DNA of 64,000 nucleotides from Mytilisepta virgata (GCA_028015205.1 CM051521.1:120288614-120352613); one strand, 5' to 3'. Positions 35,272-48,106 are shown, counted from the stretch's first letter. Made by a program: numbers and translations. The notes: generated from the sequence alone by a model not told the origin.

Positions 35272-36248
35272 CGTAAGCCTTTGGTTTATTTAGTCTTTGA
35301 TGTTGTCAACATCTATTCTTCCATGTTGTTTCCTTAATATTTTTGAAAAGATACTTCTGATTGGACATTATTTTTAAGTTTGCTTGTTTCAACCAATAGA
35401 AATAAACGTTTTAGAAACATTGAGTTGGAACCGAGCAAAAAAGAAAGTAACAGATCAGTACGAACACGTGAATCTCACCAGCTCACTGATCACTATTTTT
35501 CCCAAGCATTCCTGTTACCAAACTCCATTAATACAAAAATAAACAAGTAAATATGAGAATAATTATGAACATGAAAAAAGAAAAAGTAAAACAAAATTCA
35601 ACAAATCCCATAATTTAAAAGTAATAAAATGTGATTTCATAGATTTATAATATTCAATAAAAAAAACCACTTTAATTATTGAAGCTTCTATTATGTTCTC
35701 AGTGTCATTAAACAAATATATTTATTTTGACTAGGCCTACTACATAGAAAAAAACATTATGTGCAATTCAAGTTAATTGATAGTTTATCATCAACCCCTT
35801 CTACAAAATATGAGGCGGGTGGGACTCGGGATCTTATTTTTCCATGTTTGGCAGGTAGATGTGTGCAGAAAATATTGCTGTCTACATGCAGATCAGATAT
35901 AGATTTATGGTCGATTTGGCCACTGATGAAGTCTTTGTAATTGTCAAATGTTGTTTTAGAGTAGTGAAAATTGGATATATAGATATAAAAAAAAATTCTG
36001 GAAAAATGAAAAAAATATGGACATGCAACCTGATTTTCCATAGGCAGGTGGGGATGATTTCTATCAGTTATCTTCAGTTGGCCATGAAAATGAATTGCAT
36101 CATTTATTTGGTCTGAAAAACAATTATTGACCTCTTTCCTTAATATCAAACTGACATAACGTATAGTTCATTTAAGCATTATAAAACTAAACTGTATATC
36201 TTTATTACACTGTCATATCACATATATTCATATATATTTTTGCACATG
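35272..36248. promoter_or_regulatory. Divergent 5' flank of DAGLB and POLG2 (upper part)
   Basis: The interval between the DAGLB start codon (35271) and the POLG2 start codon (37183) is about 1.9 kb and must contain both promoters. No TATA box or initiator can be assigned with confidence. A minus-strand open frame at 35757-36149 shows no known domain. Confidence 0.3.
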
Positions 36249-36790
36249 TGTGATGGGATTACATTGTTTACTTGTTTATTCTCATTTATTTTAGGTTAAA
36301 GTTAGTATTATTTATAGTTCCACACTTTTTCCTTCTCAGCACGGCCATTGAAATTCCCACCAGGTCACAGATCTTTCTGGCCCCATTGTGCACGTGATTG
36401 GGTCAGCCCGGCAGGGCTTGGTCACCGGGGAACTATAAATACTGCCGTCCTCACCGGGACAAGGGGAATCGGGATGTAGACGCTGAACAAAGCACAAGGA
36501 ATTTATCCCATTAAGGGGATACATACAGAGGGTAGGGCGGGTGGCTTTTAAGTCATGTCAACTGATCTACAAGTGAACAAATGTTTACCAATAACGTATT
36601 CGTTGCCTTTCTATCTTGTATATACCGTATGTTGGCATATTTCTATGTTGAAAAGGATGTGAATAAACGTACGCCATGTTTATACTTCATGTTTGTATTT
36701 ATCCTGTGAACTAGGGTTTATTATAACGGGAAACGTCAAACAGACAGCGAAGCCACACAACATACGAGAATCTGACTCCCGTTACACATG
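36245..36790 (+). mobile_element. Probable solo LTR between DAGLB and POLG2
   Basis: A 538-bp unit at 36249-36786 begins TGTGATGGGA and ends CTCCCGTTACA (TG...CA), with CATG on both sides (ACATG if the end is taken one base earlier). Inside are a TATA box (TATAAAT, 36434-36440) and AATAAA (36662-36667), in the order expected for U3-R-U5. It is clearly richer in G+C than its flanks. No internal retroelement sequence is attached, so a solo LTR from recombination is most likely. The superfamily is unknown. Confidence 0.65.
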
Positions 36791-37182
36791 TTCACAGGGG
36801 CTATTAGCTGCTAATTTAAAATCTCATACTCAAAATAAACTTTTTTAGTGCTACAGTAAAATTTATAACCTATCAGCTCTATATGGTATATTACAACACA
36901 GTGTTGGACGGGAAAAGACTGAACAGATTCATTTTGTAAATTCATTACAGGTGGTTATTTCCCTTGATTGGTAAGACTACTAAATACTAATTGACTTATA
37001 TAGGCTGTGTTTTCAAGGTAAAATTTGCTCATAAATATTTTGTGAATTTTTTTTACAGTGTACTGTATATGTTTTTAATTGGAAAATTGTAAAACCATTA
37101 CAACCCCATTAGAATTGATATCCATGAAAATAAATGTCAATACAGTTTTTATTTTGACTGAATTTTGATTTAAGATTGAGTG

Positions 37183-40100
37183 ATGAAAAAAGTGAATTTG
37201 ACACATTTGGACAACATTATCAAGTTACTAGAGAAATCTTCATTTATGACCAGACAGAAAATTAATTCAACTTTTAGTAGTTACACTTATGGACCAGCTG
37301 GTGTGCTGACATCTAGAAACCTGTCACAGTTACTGTTAAGTTCATTATTATAGAATTAGTTTATTCTTTAAAAATAAAAAATAAAATGAATAACAGAAAA
37401 GATCAACAAAGACAGATCAATCAATGTCACCCAACATACAAAACCCCAGACAAAAAAAAACCCAAACATTTTTACTGATGATTTCTCTGTAGATAAGTTA
37501 GTCAATCAAAGTTTCAATTTCTGTAAACTATCACTTTTGGAAAATGGTGTAAGAATGCTTCTGCAGAAGAAAGTTGATAAGATCAAAATCCATAGACATG
37601 GCAAATGTAAAAAGAAAAAAAAGTAAAATAGAGAAGAAACAAACAAAGGTATAGCCAAAAGAATAAATGATACAAAGCAAAACAGAGATGGTTAGAACAA
37701 GACAGCACAATAAACTTACTTTTTATTAGATTTTATTCATTTTGAATCATACAAAGTACAAAAAATTGAAGTATTTACCTGTTCTGACAGCTTACTAAAT
37801 TAGATTCATAAGAATTGCATTGTAATTTTGACTATGACTTCAGGTGCATGCTACCCACAATAATATCTTTATTTGCAAAGCAAAAGCAGCACATTGAATT
37901 TGGATTGTTTTTTTTGTCTTAAATATCAATATATCTATCATTCCTTTAAACTTATTTTAAGAAACTGAAATGTTATTTATAGATGGAACAGCCTGGTGAC
38001 ATCACAAGTGGATACCTATCCTGTAGAGGATTCTGTCTTTGTTAATAGGTTGGTTATTTACATTTACATATTATCATGTATATAATAAAACAGAGAACAG
38101 GAAAGGTCATCAGTGACATACCAACCAATCAATGCCTTCTGACCAACAGACCTTAAAAGGAAAGGTCATCAGTGACATACCAACCAATTGAGTGATTGCT
38201 AGCTAGAAATGGTAAAATTGGTTTTTCCGATGCAAAATTTAGATAGCAGAAATGTGTTTTCTTAACTGTAAAACTAGCTAAGTTCTTATACCTGCTTGTT
38301 GGAAACTGTATGAAGCAAAGGGTTTGGAACTTTTGATTTAACATTGATTATCTCCCCTGATTTCAAACTGTGGCTATCCTCTGTTATTCTGTAATGAGAC
38401 ATGTAGTATATGTTCAGATTATTTCCTGTACACTTGTGTAAAATATAGGATGTCATAATAACCTAGGCAATAAGTTTCAATACTGCTATGAGTATTAAAA
38501 GCTCTTTAATTGAAAATAAAAATGAATCTACCGATTTGGCATGTGAACAGCCATGAAGAAATAACTTGTTGTCTCAGATTCAAAGGCCATTGAAGTTTTT
38601 GGAATGTTGTTGAAGAAAAAATAAAACAAAGTAGAAAATATTTTATATGAAATTTATATTTACAGCAGTGATTCAAAAGATTTAAGAAGCAGTTTATCAG
38701 AAGGTAATTAGTAAAAGAATTTAATGCATTGTATAAGTCACTTAATGTTAATAATAATGTCTTCCAGGGATATTTGTAATTATTATACATTACTATAGCA
38801 AGTACTTTGAACCAAATAACTCCTTATCGTGAAAATTAATGTCTTCTTCGGAAGAATTGTTTCCCTTCTGATGAGATCATTCACTGTTTAAAGATGGAAG
38901 GCAAATTTTTGGTTTGTAATAAAAAATTTTGAAATCAGTGGTTAAGTATAATAACACGAGAAATAATCCCTTCCTTGATTTGACAATTTTGGGTATTAAC
39001 TTTTCATGAAGGCTGTAATAATGTCAGACATCGGTTAATTTTGGAACTTTGGTTAACACAAGTATTAATTTTCATGAAAGCTTTAATAATGTCAGACATC
39101 GGTTAATTTTGGAACTTTGGTTAACACAAGTATTAATTTTCATGAAGGCCATAATAATGTCAGACTACAGTTAATTTTGAAAGGTTAACACAAGTAAGGT
39201 ATTTGTTCAGAACAATTAATACAATTCATTTTATGTTCTGAGTTTTAATTCCTACTAAACATCTTATAAAATTTTGATAATTTTCTATTATTGAAATATC
39301 TTTAACAGTTTAAAGCATTATTAAGGTACTTAATACCAAAAATCAATATGAAGCAAATGCAAGACATGCAATGGAAATTTGGTTGCTTAGACTCAAAGAA
39401 ATCTTCAGTATTTTCAGTATCTCAAACTACTTCCACAGTATTTTCAATGAACTGTTATTTATATTTTTGTTTACTTGAACTTGTTTTGCCAGCCCCTTTG
39501 ATGTTTTAGTGGAATGGCTCTTCTGTATTCAAATTGCAGAGAGTCGTTTGGGATGCTGACTTACACGTATTGGAGGAGTTTAGGTTCCTGTTTTGGTAAA
39601 TGTTTTGAAGATCTTTTTTAATATTACAGGTACACTAAGACAGTTACCAAATATATTAAAACTTGTCAACTATACATTACCATTTGCCATTGTACAAAGA
39701 GGTCTTACCTTTCCAAAGACACCAAAGTATGAAGACAAATTCCTTTTTGAGTATGTATGGTTTTAAAGACTCCTGACTTCTGTTAGCTTAAAAGAAAAAA
39801 CTGTGATTATTTCCTTTTGTTCCCAAAGGGCCAGGTGAGCTATTGCCATCACTTTGCATCCGCTGTCTGTTGTCGTAATTTTAAAGATCTTCTCCTCTGA
39901 AACTACTGGGCCAATTGGGACCAATCTTTGAGGAATGGTCCTTGGGTGGCCCCTTTCAAAAAGTGTTAACAGTGACGCCGACTTTAATATTTATTATTAG
40001 GCAACATAAAATTTATTTTTTGATTTTCATCCTGTCCCCTAACAAAAAAGTGGGTTGTAGATTTGTAATTTATAATTTATATATTGGTTCAATCTTAAAA

Positions 40101-43100
40101 AAAACTGTCCTTACAAAGAAATTTGGCACATATATATGTATTATACCTCTCTGTTTATGGACATGTGTTATCTGAAAATGGTTGCTGTGCATTTATAACA
40201 TATATAAGTTTTTACTGGAAATACAGATGTATTAAAGGTAAATGATTAGAATTTAAAATAAACATAAAATTCTTTAATTAAACATATGCAACAATAAAAA
40301 CACAAGAACAAAAGTTAACATTTAAAAATTACAAATCATACAATTGAATTATTGTAGTTCCAGTGTTCAGACAGAAATGGTATTACAGTATTTTTGTAAA
40401 CCTGGTACAACCTTACAGTCTTTTGACCGTTGGATACAGTACAGGCTTCAGTGGTGGAGAAAGGTAACAGTGGAATTATATGGTAAAGTAACAAGACCAA
40501 AACCGGGTCTGGACCTGCATCGCATTATGCAATTCAGATCCAAAATTTGCTTACACGACAACTCAACATTATGAAGCTGCAGAAAAAATGTACTATCATT
40601 CCCTTCTGTAGAAGCCAAGAAAAATTTTACTAGTGTTTTGAGTATTGTTGAATTTTAAACTATCGGCAAACAGTGGTGGCTGCACGACAGACACAAAATT
40701 TGCTTACACGCTACAATTCAACATTATCAAGCTGCAGACAAAATATAAAATCATTCCCTGTTGTAGAAGCCAAGAATATTTTCAAGAATATTTTTCTAGT
40801 GCTTTGAGTACTGTTGAATTTTTAACTGTATGCAAAAAGGAAGTGGCTGCATGACAGATCCTAAAATTGCTTTATGCTACAACTCAACATTATCAAGCTG
40901 CAGACAAAATATAAAATCATTCCCTACCCAAGGTCTTTCGGACCGGCGGACAGAGGGACAGAGTCAAGCAGTTACTAGACCTGCTTTCGTCGTTGGTAAT
41001 GATTAATCTATACCTCCATTTTGGAAAGTTTGATATTATCAAATGGTTATTGAATGAATATTGAAAAAAGATTATTTTCTGAAAATACTTATAAAAAATT
41101 TGTTTCAGAAACTAAATGTATATAAACCTTGTCCAAAATGCTATGTCAGTGAACGCAAAAATAATATTCGATCATAAATGATCTTTATCCATGTCCTTTT
41201 GGAAGGTGTAGGAAATATTCGACTGGCCTTTATGAAGAGGCAAGCAATGCCATTGTTATACATACTGGTGGAGAAAGGTAGCCGTGGTATTATATGGTAA
41301 AATGAAAACATTTGTCATGAAATACTGTACAAAATATTTTGTTAGAAAGAAAATGAAATATTTGAAAGTATTAAATTACTAAAATAATTTGATATTTATT
41401 GTTCTGTTTGATAGGCTAGCTACAGCAAGGCTATTTGGTTTGTATGACTCTATAGTTGATTGAAGTTTTTATAGCTGGAGAAGAAAGGGATATAGCAGAC
41501 ATGTATGGCTTCCAGTAAATCATGTGTATTTTGTTTTATTTAAAAGTAAATTTTTCTCGACTCGACAGAATAACAGTATCCCTAATTTCACAATATTTCT
41601 TGTATTAATTAAATGTACATCTTACAGCATAGTAAAAACCCATCTCAGATTTCATCGTCAGAAATAGAAACAATTGATGACAACACTACCACAGCTTATA
41701 TACAGTGTCAGTTTCCATGGGGAATGGGAAATGTAGAGGAAATAACGAACAAGGGAGGTAATCCAATTTGTGATCTTGAAGATAAAACAGGGACAAAGCT
41801 ACAGGTAATGATTTTAATGAATAGTAAGAAGTAATCAATAGAAATCTGTGTTTTGTTGAGATTTCCTTACTTTCTAGAATATTTAAACCAAAGTGTATTA
41901 TTGTTAAGCCAAACATAAAACTGGAAATTTTCAACAATTTTTATGATAACAGAATGAGGGTGAAATGTAGGGCCAGAGTGTATAAGTTCATAGGTGGGTG
42001 TAGTATCATTGCACACCTTTGATAAAATCAATATAATTACCGTAATATTATTTTCCCAAGGGAGATAAATGACAAATGTTTATATCATGAACAATCAGAG
42101 TTTTCCAGTATCTATAACTATTATTACCAATATTTTTTAGTATCTTCCAGAATGTTTAACTCTGGAATACCATTGTCTACCAGTGTCTTGTTACCAGTAT
42201 CTTGTATACTACAATTCTTCCTAAGTTTTAGAGAGAAAAAAATAAATGACAATGATGGGAACCAGTATTTTCCAGTGTCCTTTTCCCCAATCCACGAAAA
42301 ATTATATCAACGAAAATAAATGAATTCACTGTAATTTTTTCAGTGCCTAAATGGGAAGAAAAGTTGTACACCGCATTTGATAGAGTGTAATTTAGTATTA
42401 GAACATTGCCTGATGGCATGTATAAGTGATGCCTATACCAAAAGTGTCATAAGAAAGGGAAAACAACAGACTGTATGTGAGGTATGGTAATATTTAGAAC
42501 AACTTATCTCAGATAGTTTTGATATATTTTACCAAATATGGCATGTTGCTTAATGTATATTGTTTTTTTTAAAGTAAATCCATATCAGAGGATTTTTTCT
42601 TCAGATATAGTCTATCCTTTAGTTTGTCTTGAACAAAAAAGATTTTATCATCAACAGCATTCATGATTGTTTCATAAAAGATGACAGTCAATAAAATGTA
42701 AGAGTGACTTTTGCCTGTAAATAAAGGACTTTGATAAGTGGAAAGAGATACAGTATAATCATAGCCCTCATTAAGCTCTGTGGAATTGTTTGTGCCCGAG
42801 CATGAGCTCACTTTGATTAGATACATGGAATGAGAAAGAAGTGCTCTTTTACAGTGGTATATTTATAAACTTTTTAAATGATATTGACATTTTCAAAGTG
42901 TACTTTAAAGGCAGTAACTTAAATTGATCTATGGAGGTGGTTACAACAGCAGATTGGACTGTATTTCCCATGCATTCAGTCTTGTGGAGAAAAAAATTCG
43001 AAAAAAGGGTATTTTTAAGGTTTATTTTTAGACATTCAATATTTATGAAGATTTTTTTATTGTAGAAGCTAAATCTACATCCAAAGATTGCACCATACAA

Positions 43101-46100
43101 ACTTTCAGTAGTAAATGGATCAAAATCAAGGTCAAATGAAATACAGGAAGTTGCATCATATATCAATAAAGATTTGAGACAAGCTGGGATTGATGTATTT
43201 CATGCTAAAGATTCTTTATTACCAGAAGACCAATTTAAAAGGTAAGGAGGTGGAAAATTTTTTGACTAGCTATATAGTCTGCAATAAAAATAGGAATATT
43301 AATTGGTGAGGCATATACTTTTATTTAAAAAAAGGATGTTTTAGGGTTCTTTTTTATAAGAACCTTGTTGGAGGCTTTTGCTCAAGGCTTTCTATTGGTT
43401 CATACAGAATATAAACTTGACCTAATGTAGTATTTTTATCAGTGTTAAAAACATGATAGGATGAGCATTGAAATAAATACAGTCGACCCGCGTTACAACG
43501 ACATTCGTTTTAACGGAATATTCACTTATCGACATAAATATGTCGGGAACAAACGTGCATCCATTATAGAATAACTCTTTATAACGGAATATTCGGTATC
43601 CGACTCCGACATAACATTCCGGTAACAAACGTGCATAACATAACGTAATTGGTTTCTTTAGAACGACAAAGAATTTGTCGGTAACTAGCTGTCATTTTTC
43701 CAGGTCACAAAGGTGTTAGATTTTGTCACGCTTGAGATCACAGGTATAAAATAAACATGTCAATCATACATGTAATTACATTACAAGATTTACCGACAAG
43801 TGTAACAATTTAATTTTATGGCTTCCACTGGCGCTTGGGTAGATTATACCCATATGTTTTTGTTTTTTATTTAACTAATTAAATATTTATTATCAATCAA
43901 TTTTTTACAAAAAAGTTATACTTTTGATGAAACTTCAAAGTTGACCGGTAGCTTTTAATCATTGTTTTAATCAAGTAATAATTAAAAATCAAAGAAAAAG
44001 TTTTTGACATTGAGTATGAATAAATAGACCAACAATTTTGTAATGTTCATTATCATTCAGTAAACATGTCAGAACCGCCAGCTAAACGTCGCCGTACCCA
44101 GTTTTCTATATCAGAGAAAAAAGAGATTGTCACTTATAAAACTGACCATCCAAGAGCTACGCAAGATGAAATAGCCAGTCATTTCACCAAAGAATGGGGG
44201 AAAACCGTTGGTAGATCAACCGTCAGCGACATTCTCCGAGACAAAGCCAAATGGTCAGCTGCTCCAAAAGACAACGACAACTCACTACGCCAGCGTACCG
44301 GCAGATATGAAAACCTAGAGAGAGCACTATTTATGTGGTTTTCCGACGTCAGATCGCAGAATGCCATTATTAATGACCAGATGTTACTTGAGAAAGCTAA
44401 AATGTTCGGCAACGAACTCGAGATAGATGACTTCCACTACTCAAAAGGCTGGCTACAGAAGTTCAAAAAACGTCATAACATTTCAAACCACATAGCTCAT
44501 GGGGAAGCAGACAGCGCCGACTTAAATGCCGTAGCCAATGGTAGACAACAACTTCAACAAGAGCTTGCCGCATACGATCCAAATGACATCTACAATATGG
44601 ACGAAACCGGCTTATTCTACCGTCTTCTGCCTAATTCAACATTAGCAACTGGACCAGTCCGTGGTAAAAAGAAACAGAAAGACAGAATCACCGTTGCTCT
44701 CTGCTCCAACTCTACAGGAACTGATAAACTCACACCGTTAGTTATTGGGAAATGTCGCCGTCCTCGTTGCTTTGGTAAAACCTTTGATCCTAGTGTGTAT
44801 GTTGACTATACTTACAACCGTAAAGCCTGGATGACAACAGAACTTTTTCAACATTGGCTTACCAAATTTAACCGCCGTATGAGACTTTCTTCACGTAAAA
44901 TTATTCTGCTGTTAGACAATGCAACCAGTCATTCATCTGAGGATTTGAGACTTTCTAACATCACTGTGAAATTTCTACCACCAAACACAACTTCACACAT
45001 TCAACCTATGGACGCCGGCATCATTTGCAACTTTAAGGGATTTTACCGCAAACTACTCGTTCGCTATTTCTTACAGTGTATCGAAGATAACACCGAGCAG
45101 TCTGTTAACCTGAAACTAGCCATTTCGTACGTTAAGGAATCCTGGCAGTCTGTTAAACCTTCAACTATTGTGAACTGTTGGCGTCATGTTCAAATTCTAC
45201 CGTCTGCACCTCAGCAACATTCCGATGATGATGATGACGACGATGTGCCATTAGCGGAGCTTCAACAGCTACTTCAACGTATGCCACCTGAAGATAGAAT
45301 GGACGCTCGCACATATGTAGACGCTGATAGAACTGTAGAAACCGGTGATACACTCTCCGATGAACATATTATTGAGTTGGTAACTGAAACACGCACCGCT
45401 AGCGACGACTCCGATTCAGAATCCAAGCCAGAGCCTCCTACCAAGAGACCGGTAGCACGTAATGGACTCAATCATGCCATTAAGTTTTTTGAAGAAAACC
45501 CATCCATTGGTCGACCACACTTAGATGCTTTATGGAAAGCTTACCGTGCTATAGACAGTTATACTGGTGCTTGTGTGCAGAAGAATATGTTTGATTTCGT
45601 CAACATGTGAACATTGTCAATTTGATCATGTAGAAAAAAAACATTTTAACATATTGTGTGACTAGTGCTTTTCATGTTTATGTAGTGCAATTTTAATTTA
45701 TTCTTGTTTTATCTGCTGTCAAAATAAATATTATACTGCTTCACTTGTTTTTCTATTAGTCAAGACCGGTAAGATAGTAAATTGTACAATTTACTTCATA
45801 ACAAAACATTACATCTTTCAAAATGGTTTATTTAAAGAAGGAACAAGACAAAATAAAACAATACAAAGATATAATTTTGATTTTATTGAAATTAATTACA
45901 TACATGTATACAAGTAAATAATGTTACAACGATATATTTACCTATACACACCACTAGCTACAAGAATACACATTTTCAGAAAGCTATGATTTAACAAAGG
46001 GAGGTAATAACGGAACTCTACATGAAAATTCATTACAACAGCAAATTCAGTTTAACGTCATTGTCGGATGGTTACAGACTTGGTCGTTGTAACGAGGGTC

Positions 46101-48106
46101 GACTGTACTAATGGCATTAATAAGTGATATTATACAAAAACTGATACATACCGGTAGATTATATGATTAATTATCTCACCTGATTGTTGATTTATAAGAA
46201 TTGCAACAATAAATATTATTTCTGAATTTACAAATGTACTTAATTTTCATGGTCCAGCAAGCACATAAATTAAAAAAATTCCAAATATATTTTTTCACTT
46301 TACTGCACATTTGTTACTCTGTTTCTGAAAATTATCAAGATGCATGTTTATACATCTTCAAGAAACTCTTCTTGTCATCCAAGTATTGTGTTAAACCTGT
46401 CACCTCTTGTTTACCAGTCAGCTTGCAGGATTTAGAGCTAAATCATTTTGAATTTAAAAGTCCATTTTGATTATTCATATTGTTCTGTATAATATTATAG
46501 CTTTAAAAGAGACTGGTGTTTGTGAAGAGAGCAGAGTTATATGTAACAGTTGTTAATATTTGTTTAAAATTTGTATTTTGACAAAGAAAATGTACACATT
46601 CAATGCATCAGACTTTGATTATTTAATACCTGTGAAATAAATATTGAAACAGCATAATACTCTTTTTGGTGAAACATTGTTTTCTATTGTTTTAGTCTGA
46701 ATTTCAACATATGAAATAATTTTTTTAGAAATGATTTAATGGGTATGCCCTACACTGCCATACTGAATGAAGATACAGTAGAGATGGGAACACTTAATTT
46801 AAGAAACAAGGATACAACACTGGTGGTAAGGCATTTACAGCTTGAAAAACAAGAGAGAAGCATCAATCAATGGAAGAACTGTAAATATGGAAGTTAATGC
46901 TGTTTTGTTTAATGCATGCAGTACATCAGGATAATGTCTTGATATTTGAACTGTATTACTGTATTTGATGTTTATTACTGAGTTTTCAAGATTTGCAGTA
47001 TGTAATTTATGAATTTATAATATAGTGGAAATCATATCCAGATACATAATGTTATTTACTCATTGGTGAAGTTTTATTTACTTCACATCTCATTACCTTA
47101 ATGGGGACAAGGAGATATGGTCTGGTGATCTAGAATAGAGAATGGAAACCGACCAAAGAGCAGAAAACAGTAAAAAATTCATACATGTATGCATGTGACT
47201 AAAGTTAAAGCAAGGATAAGTACTTTTAATGCTATTCTTTATTTTAAGGTGACTTTAGGCCTTTTACACAAAGAATACATTGTAATTCTCACTGCAAATT
47301 CAACACATTAATGGTTCTTTTTTAATAATATTCTAATCCCACCAAACAGACTAATAAAAATGGGTCAAAAAATAAAATGGCCGGGTTACATTACTTAACA
47401 ATGACTAAGAAGTGGAAATTTGTAAATGTTATTGTAATTGATGAAATGAAGATTATAAGAATATGTAATGTTATAGCAACTGGGATTTCTGCAAAAGTGT
47501 TCCTAATATATCAATAACAGGAGGTGCATATGTCCAATATATATACAAGTTTGAAGACTCAGGATTGAAAACTGTAGGAGGAGTTGATTACACAAAATAG
47601 GTACCCTCCTTAAAAGAGTGTTGCTAAAAATTGACTAAGTTTCACAATCTGGAAATTTCGCAAAAATGTTCCAAATGTATCCATAATAGGAGGTACACAT
47701 GTCCATTATATATACCAACACTCTACCAAGTTTGAATGCTCTGGATTGAAAACTGTAGGAGGAGATGATTACACAAAATAGATATCCTACTTTCCCTGCC
47801 CACCCGCCCAAACATTCACCATACTATAACCCAGATTTAACTCCATGTAACCCGGCTAAAAAATGTTGCAATTATAGGATTGTTCTAAATACCTAGCAAG
47901 TTGTTAAGAATAGTTTCTGTCTATGACAAATTTTTAAGGAGCCATACAATGTACGTTTACACATATATTCATGAACAGTTTGTACATATAAGGTTAATAT
48001 GCAAAAATCATGTATGTATACTATGCTTCAGTATTTATATATATTGCAGGAGAAAATTCACCTTACACAGCTGAAAGAAATCATTTTAAAGAACATTCAG
48101 CTTTGA
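37183..48106 (+). CDS. POLG2: POLG2: mitochondrial DNA polymerase gamma accessory subunit, complete, 10 coding exons
   Basis: Exons: 37183-37334, 37983-38048, 38666-38703, 39630-39750, 40364-40463, 41628-41804, 42344-42472, 43066-43241, 46729-46825, 48050-48106. Junctions are GT-AG with matching phases; 1113 nt, 370 aa. The fold is that of class IIa aminoacyl-tRNA synthetases. Matching stretches to vertebrate POLG2 are YTYGPAGVLTSRNLSQLLW, VNYTLPFAIVQRGLTF, IQYRLQWWRK and FPWG, plus the anticodon-binding-like C-terminus (about 262-370) with LHPKIAPYKLSV, NLRNKDTTLV and HLTQLKEIIL. It is the processivity subunit of the mitochondrial replicase. The start at 37183 follows an in-frame TGA. The protein is about 110 residues shorter than human, mostly at the N-terminus, so the targeting peptide must be short or in an unseen upstream exon. 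Confidence 0.93.
38098..38190 (+). repeat. Direct repeat in POLG2 intron 2
   Basis: AGGAAAGGTCATCAGTGACA followed by TACCAACCAAT occurs twice, 59-60 bp apart. Confidence 0.7.
38666..38703 (+). CDS. POLG2: POLG2 exon 3: 38-nt exon
   Basis: Encodes SDSKDLRSSLSE between VNS and GTLRQLPN. It starts after TTTACAG and ends before GTAATT. It is required to reconcile the phase of exon 2 (two bases over) with that of exon 4 (two bases to complete). A weaker alternative acceptor three bases on would not change phase. Confidence 0.8.
38993..39195 (+). repeat. Three tandem units of about 67 bp in POLG2 intron 3
   Basis: Each unit has TTTTCATGAAGGC followed by TAATAATGTCAGAC, GGTTAATTTTG and GGTTAACACAAGTA. 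The third is shortened. Confidence 0.75.
39828..40200 (+). repeat. End fragment of a bivalve repeat in POLG2 intron 4
   Basis: Starts AAAGGGCCAGGTGAGCTATT and contains TCTTCTCCTCTGAAACTACT and GGGCCAATTGGGACC. It shares the CCAGGTGAGC terminal motif with the elements ending at 19957 and about 62440. Confidence 0.6.
40530..40930 (+). repeat. Two and a half diverged tandem units in POLG2 intron 5
   Basis: AAATTTGCTTACACG, AACTCAACATTAT, AAGCTGCAGA and CATTCCCT recur at about 40540, 40695 and 40865, period about 160-170 bp. The array ends in a GGACCGGCGGACAGAGGGAC stretch. Confidence 0.65.
43478..46107 (+). mobile_element. Tigger (pogo-group) DNA transposon, apparently complete, in POLG2 intron 8
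   Basis: The element is 43480-46105 (2626 bp) with TA duplicated on both sides. Terminal inverted repeats start CAGTCGACCCGCGTTACAAC (left) and CAGTCGACCCTCGTTACAAC (right). Behind the left end two direct repeats share TAACGGAATATTC and AACAAACGTGCAT. The transposase gene lies at 44066-45610 in the same direction as POLG2. Confidence 0.93.
44066..45610 (+). CDS. Tigger/pogo DDE transposase, intact, 514 aa
   Basis: An unbroken frame of 514 codons. Residues about 8-60 form a pogo/CENP-B-type N-terminal helix-turn-helix (SISEKKEIVTYK, DEIASHF, GRSTVSDIL). Residues about 80-140 are the second Tc5/CENP-B DNA-binding unit (FHYSKGWLQKFKKRHNI). Residues about 170-350 are the DDE_1 domain, with aspartates at 179 (YNMDETGLF), 284 (LLLDNATSH) and 316 (QPMDAGI), a DD31D spacing normal for the pogo group. 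It cuts and pastes at TA. The C-terminal quarter is acidic (a run of seven D after residue 390) with a basic patch (PTKRPVARNG). There are no stops or frameshifts, so the protein could be active or recently so. The base composition is less AT-rich than the surrounding intron. Confidence 0.95.
   Translation: MSEPPAKRRRTQFSISEKKEIVTYKTDHPRATQDEIASHFTKEWGKTVGRSTVSDILRDKAKWSAAPKDNDNSLRQRTGRYENLERALFMWFSDVRSQNAIINDQMLLEKAKMFGNELEIDDFHYSKGWLQKFKKRHNISNHIAHGEADSADLNAVANGRQQLQQELAAYDPNDIYNMDETGLFYRLLPNSTLATGPVRGKKKQKDRITVALCSNSTGTDKLTPLVIGKCRRPRCFGKTFDPSVYVDYTYNRKAWMTTELFQHWLTKFNRRMRLSSRKIILLLDNATSHSSEDLRLSNITVKFLPPNTTSHIQPMDAGIICNFKGFYRKLLVRYFLQCIEDNTEQSVNLKLAISYVKESWQSVKPSTIVNCWRHVQILPSAPQQHSDDDDDDDVPLAELQQLLQRMPPEDRMDARTYVDADRTVETGDTLSDEHIIELVTETRTASDDSDSESKPEPPTKRPVARNGLNHAIKFFEENPSIGRPHLDALWKAYRAIDSYTGACVQKNMFDFVNM
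47377..47866. repeat. Element with inverted ends and duplicated core in POLG2 intron 9
   Basis: GGCCGGGTTACAT at left is inverted as CCATGTAACCCGGC at right. Between them two units of about 180 bp share GGAGGT, CATGTCCA, ATATATAC, GGATTGAAAACTGTAGGAGG and ACACAAAATAG. A related single copy ending GTGTAACCCGGCC is at 55845-56020. Confidence 0.65.

Noticed and set aside
35757..36149. 130-codon minus-strand frame in the DAGLB-POLG2 interval
   Set aside because: No domain, no splice or start support, and adjacent to a probable LTR. Kept only as a possible repeat remnant.
44179..45471. Minus-strand frames inside the Tigger gene
   Set aside because: Shadows of the intact plus-strand transposase.
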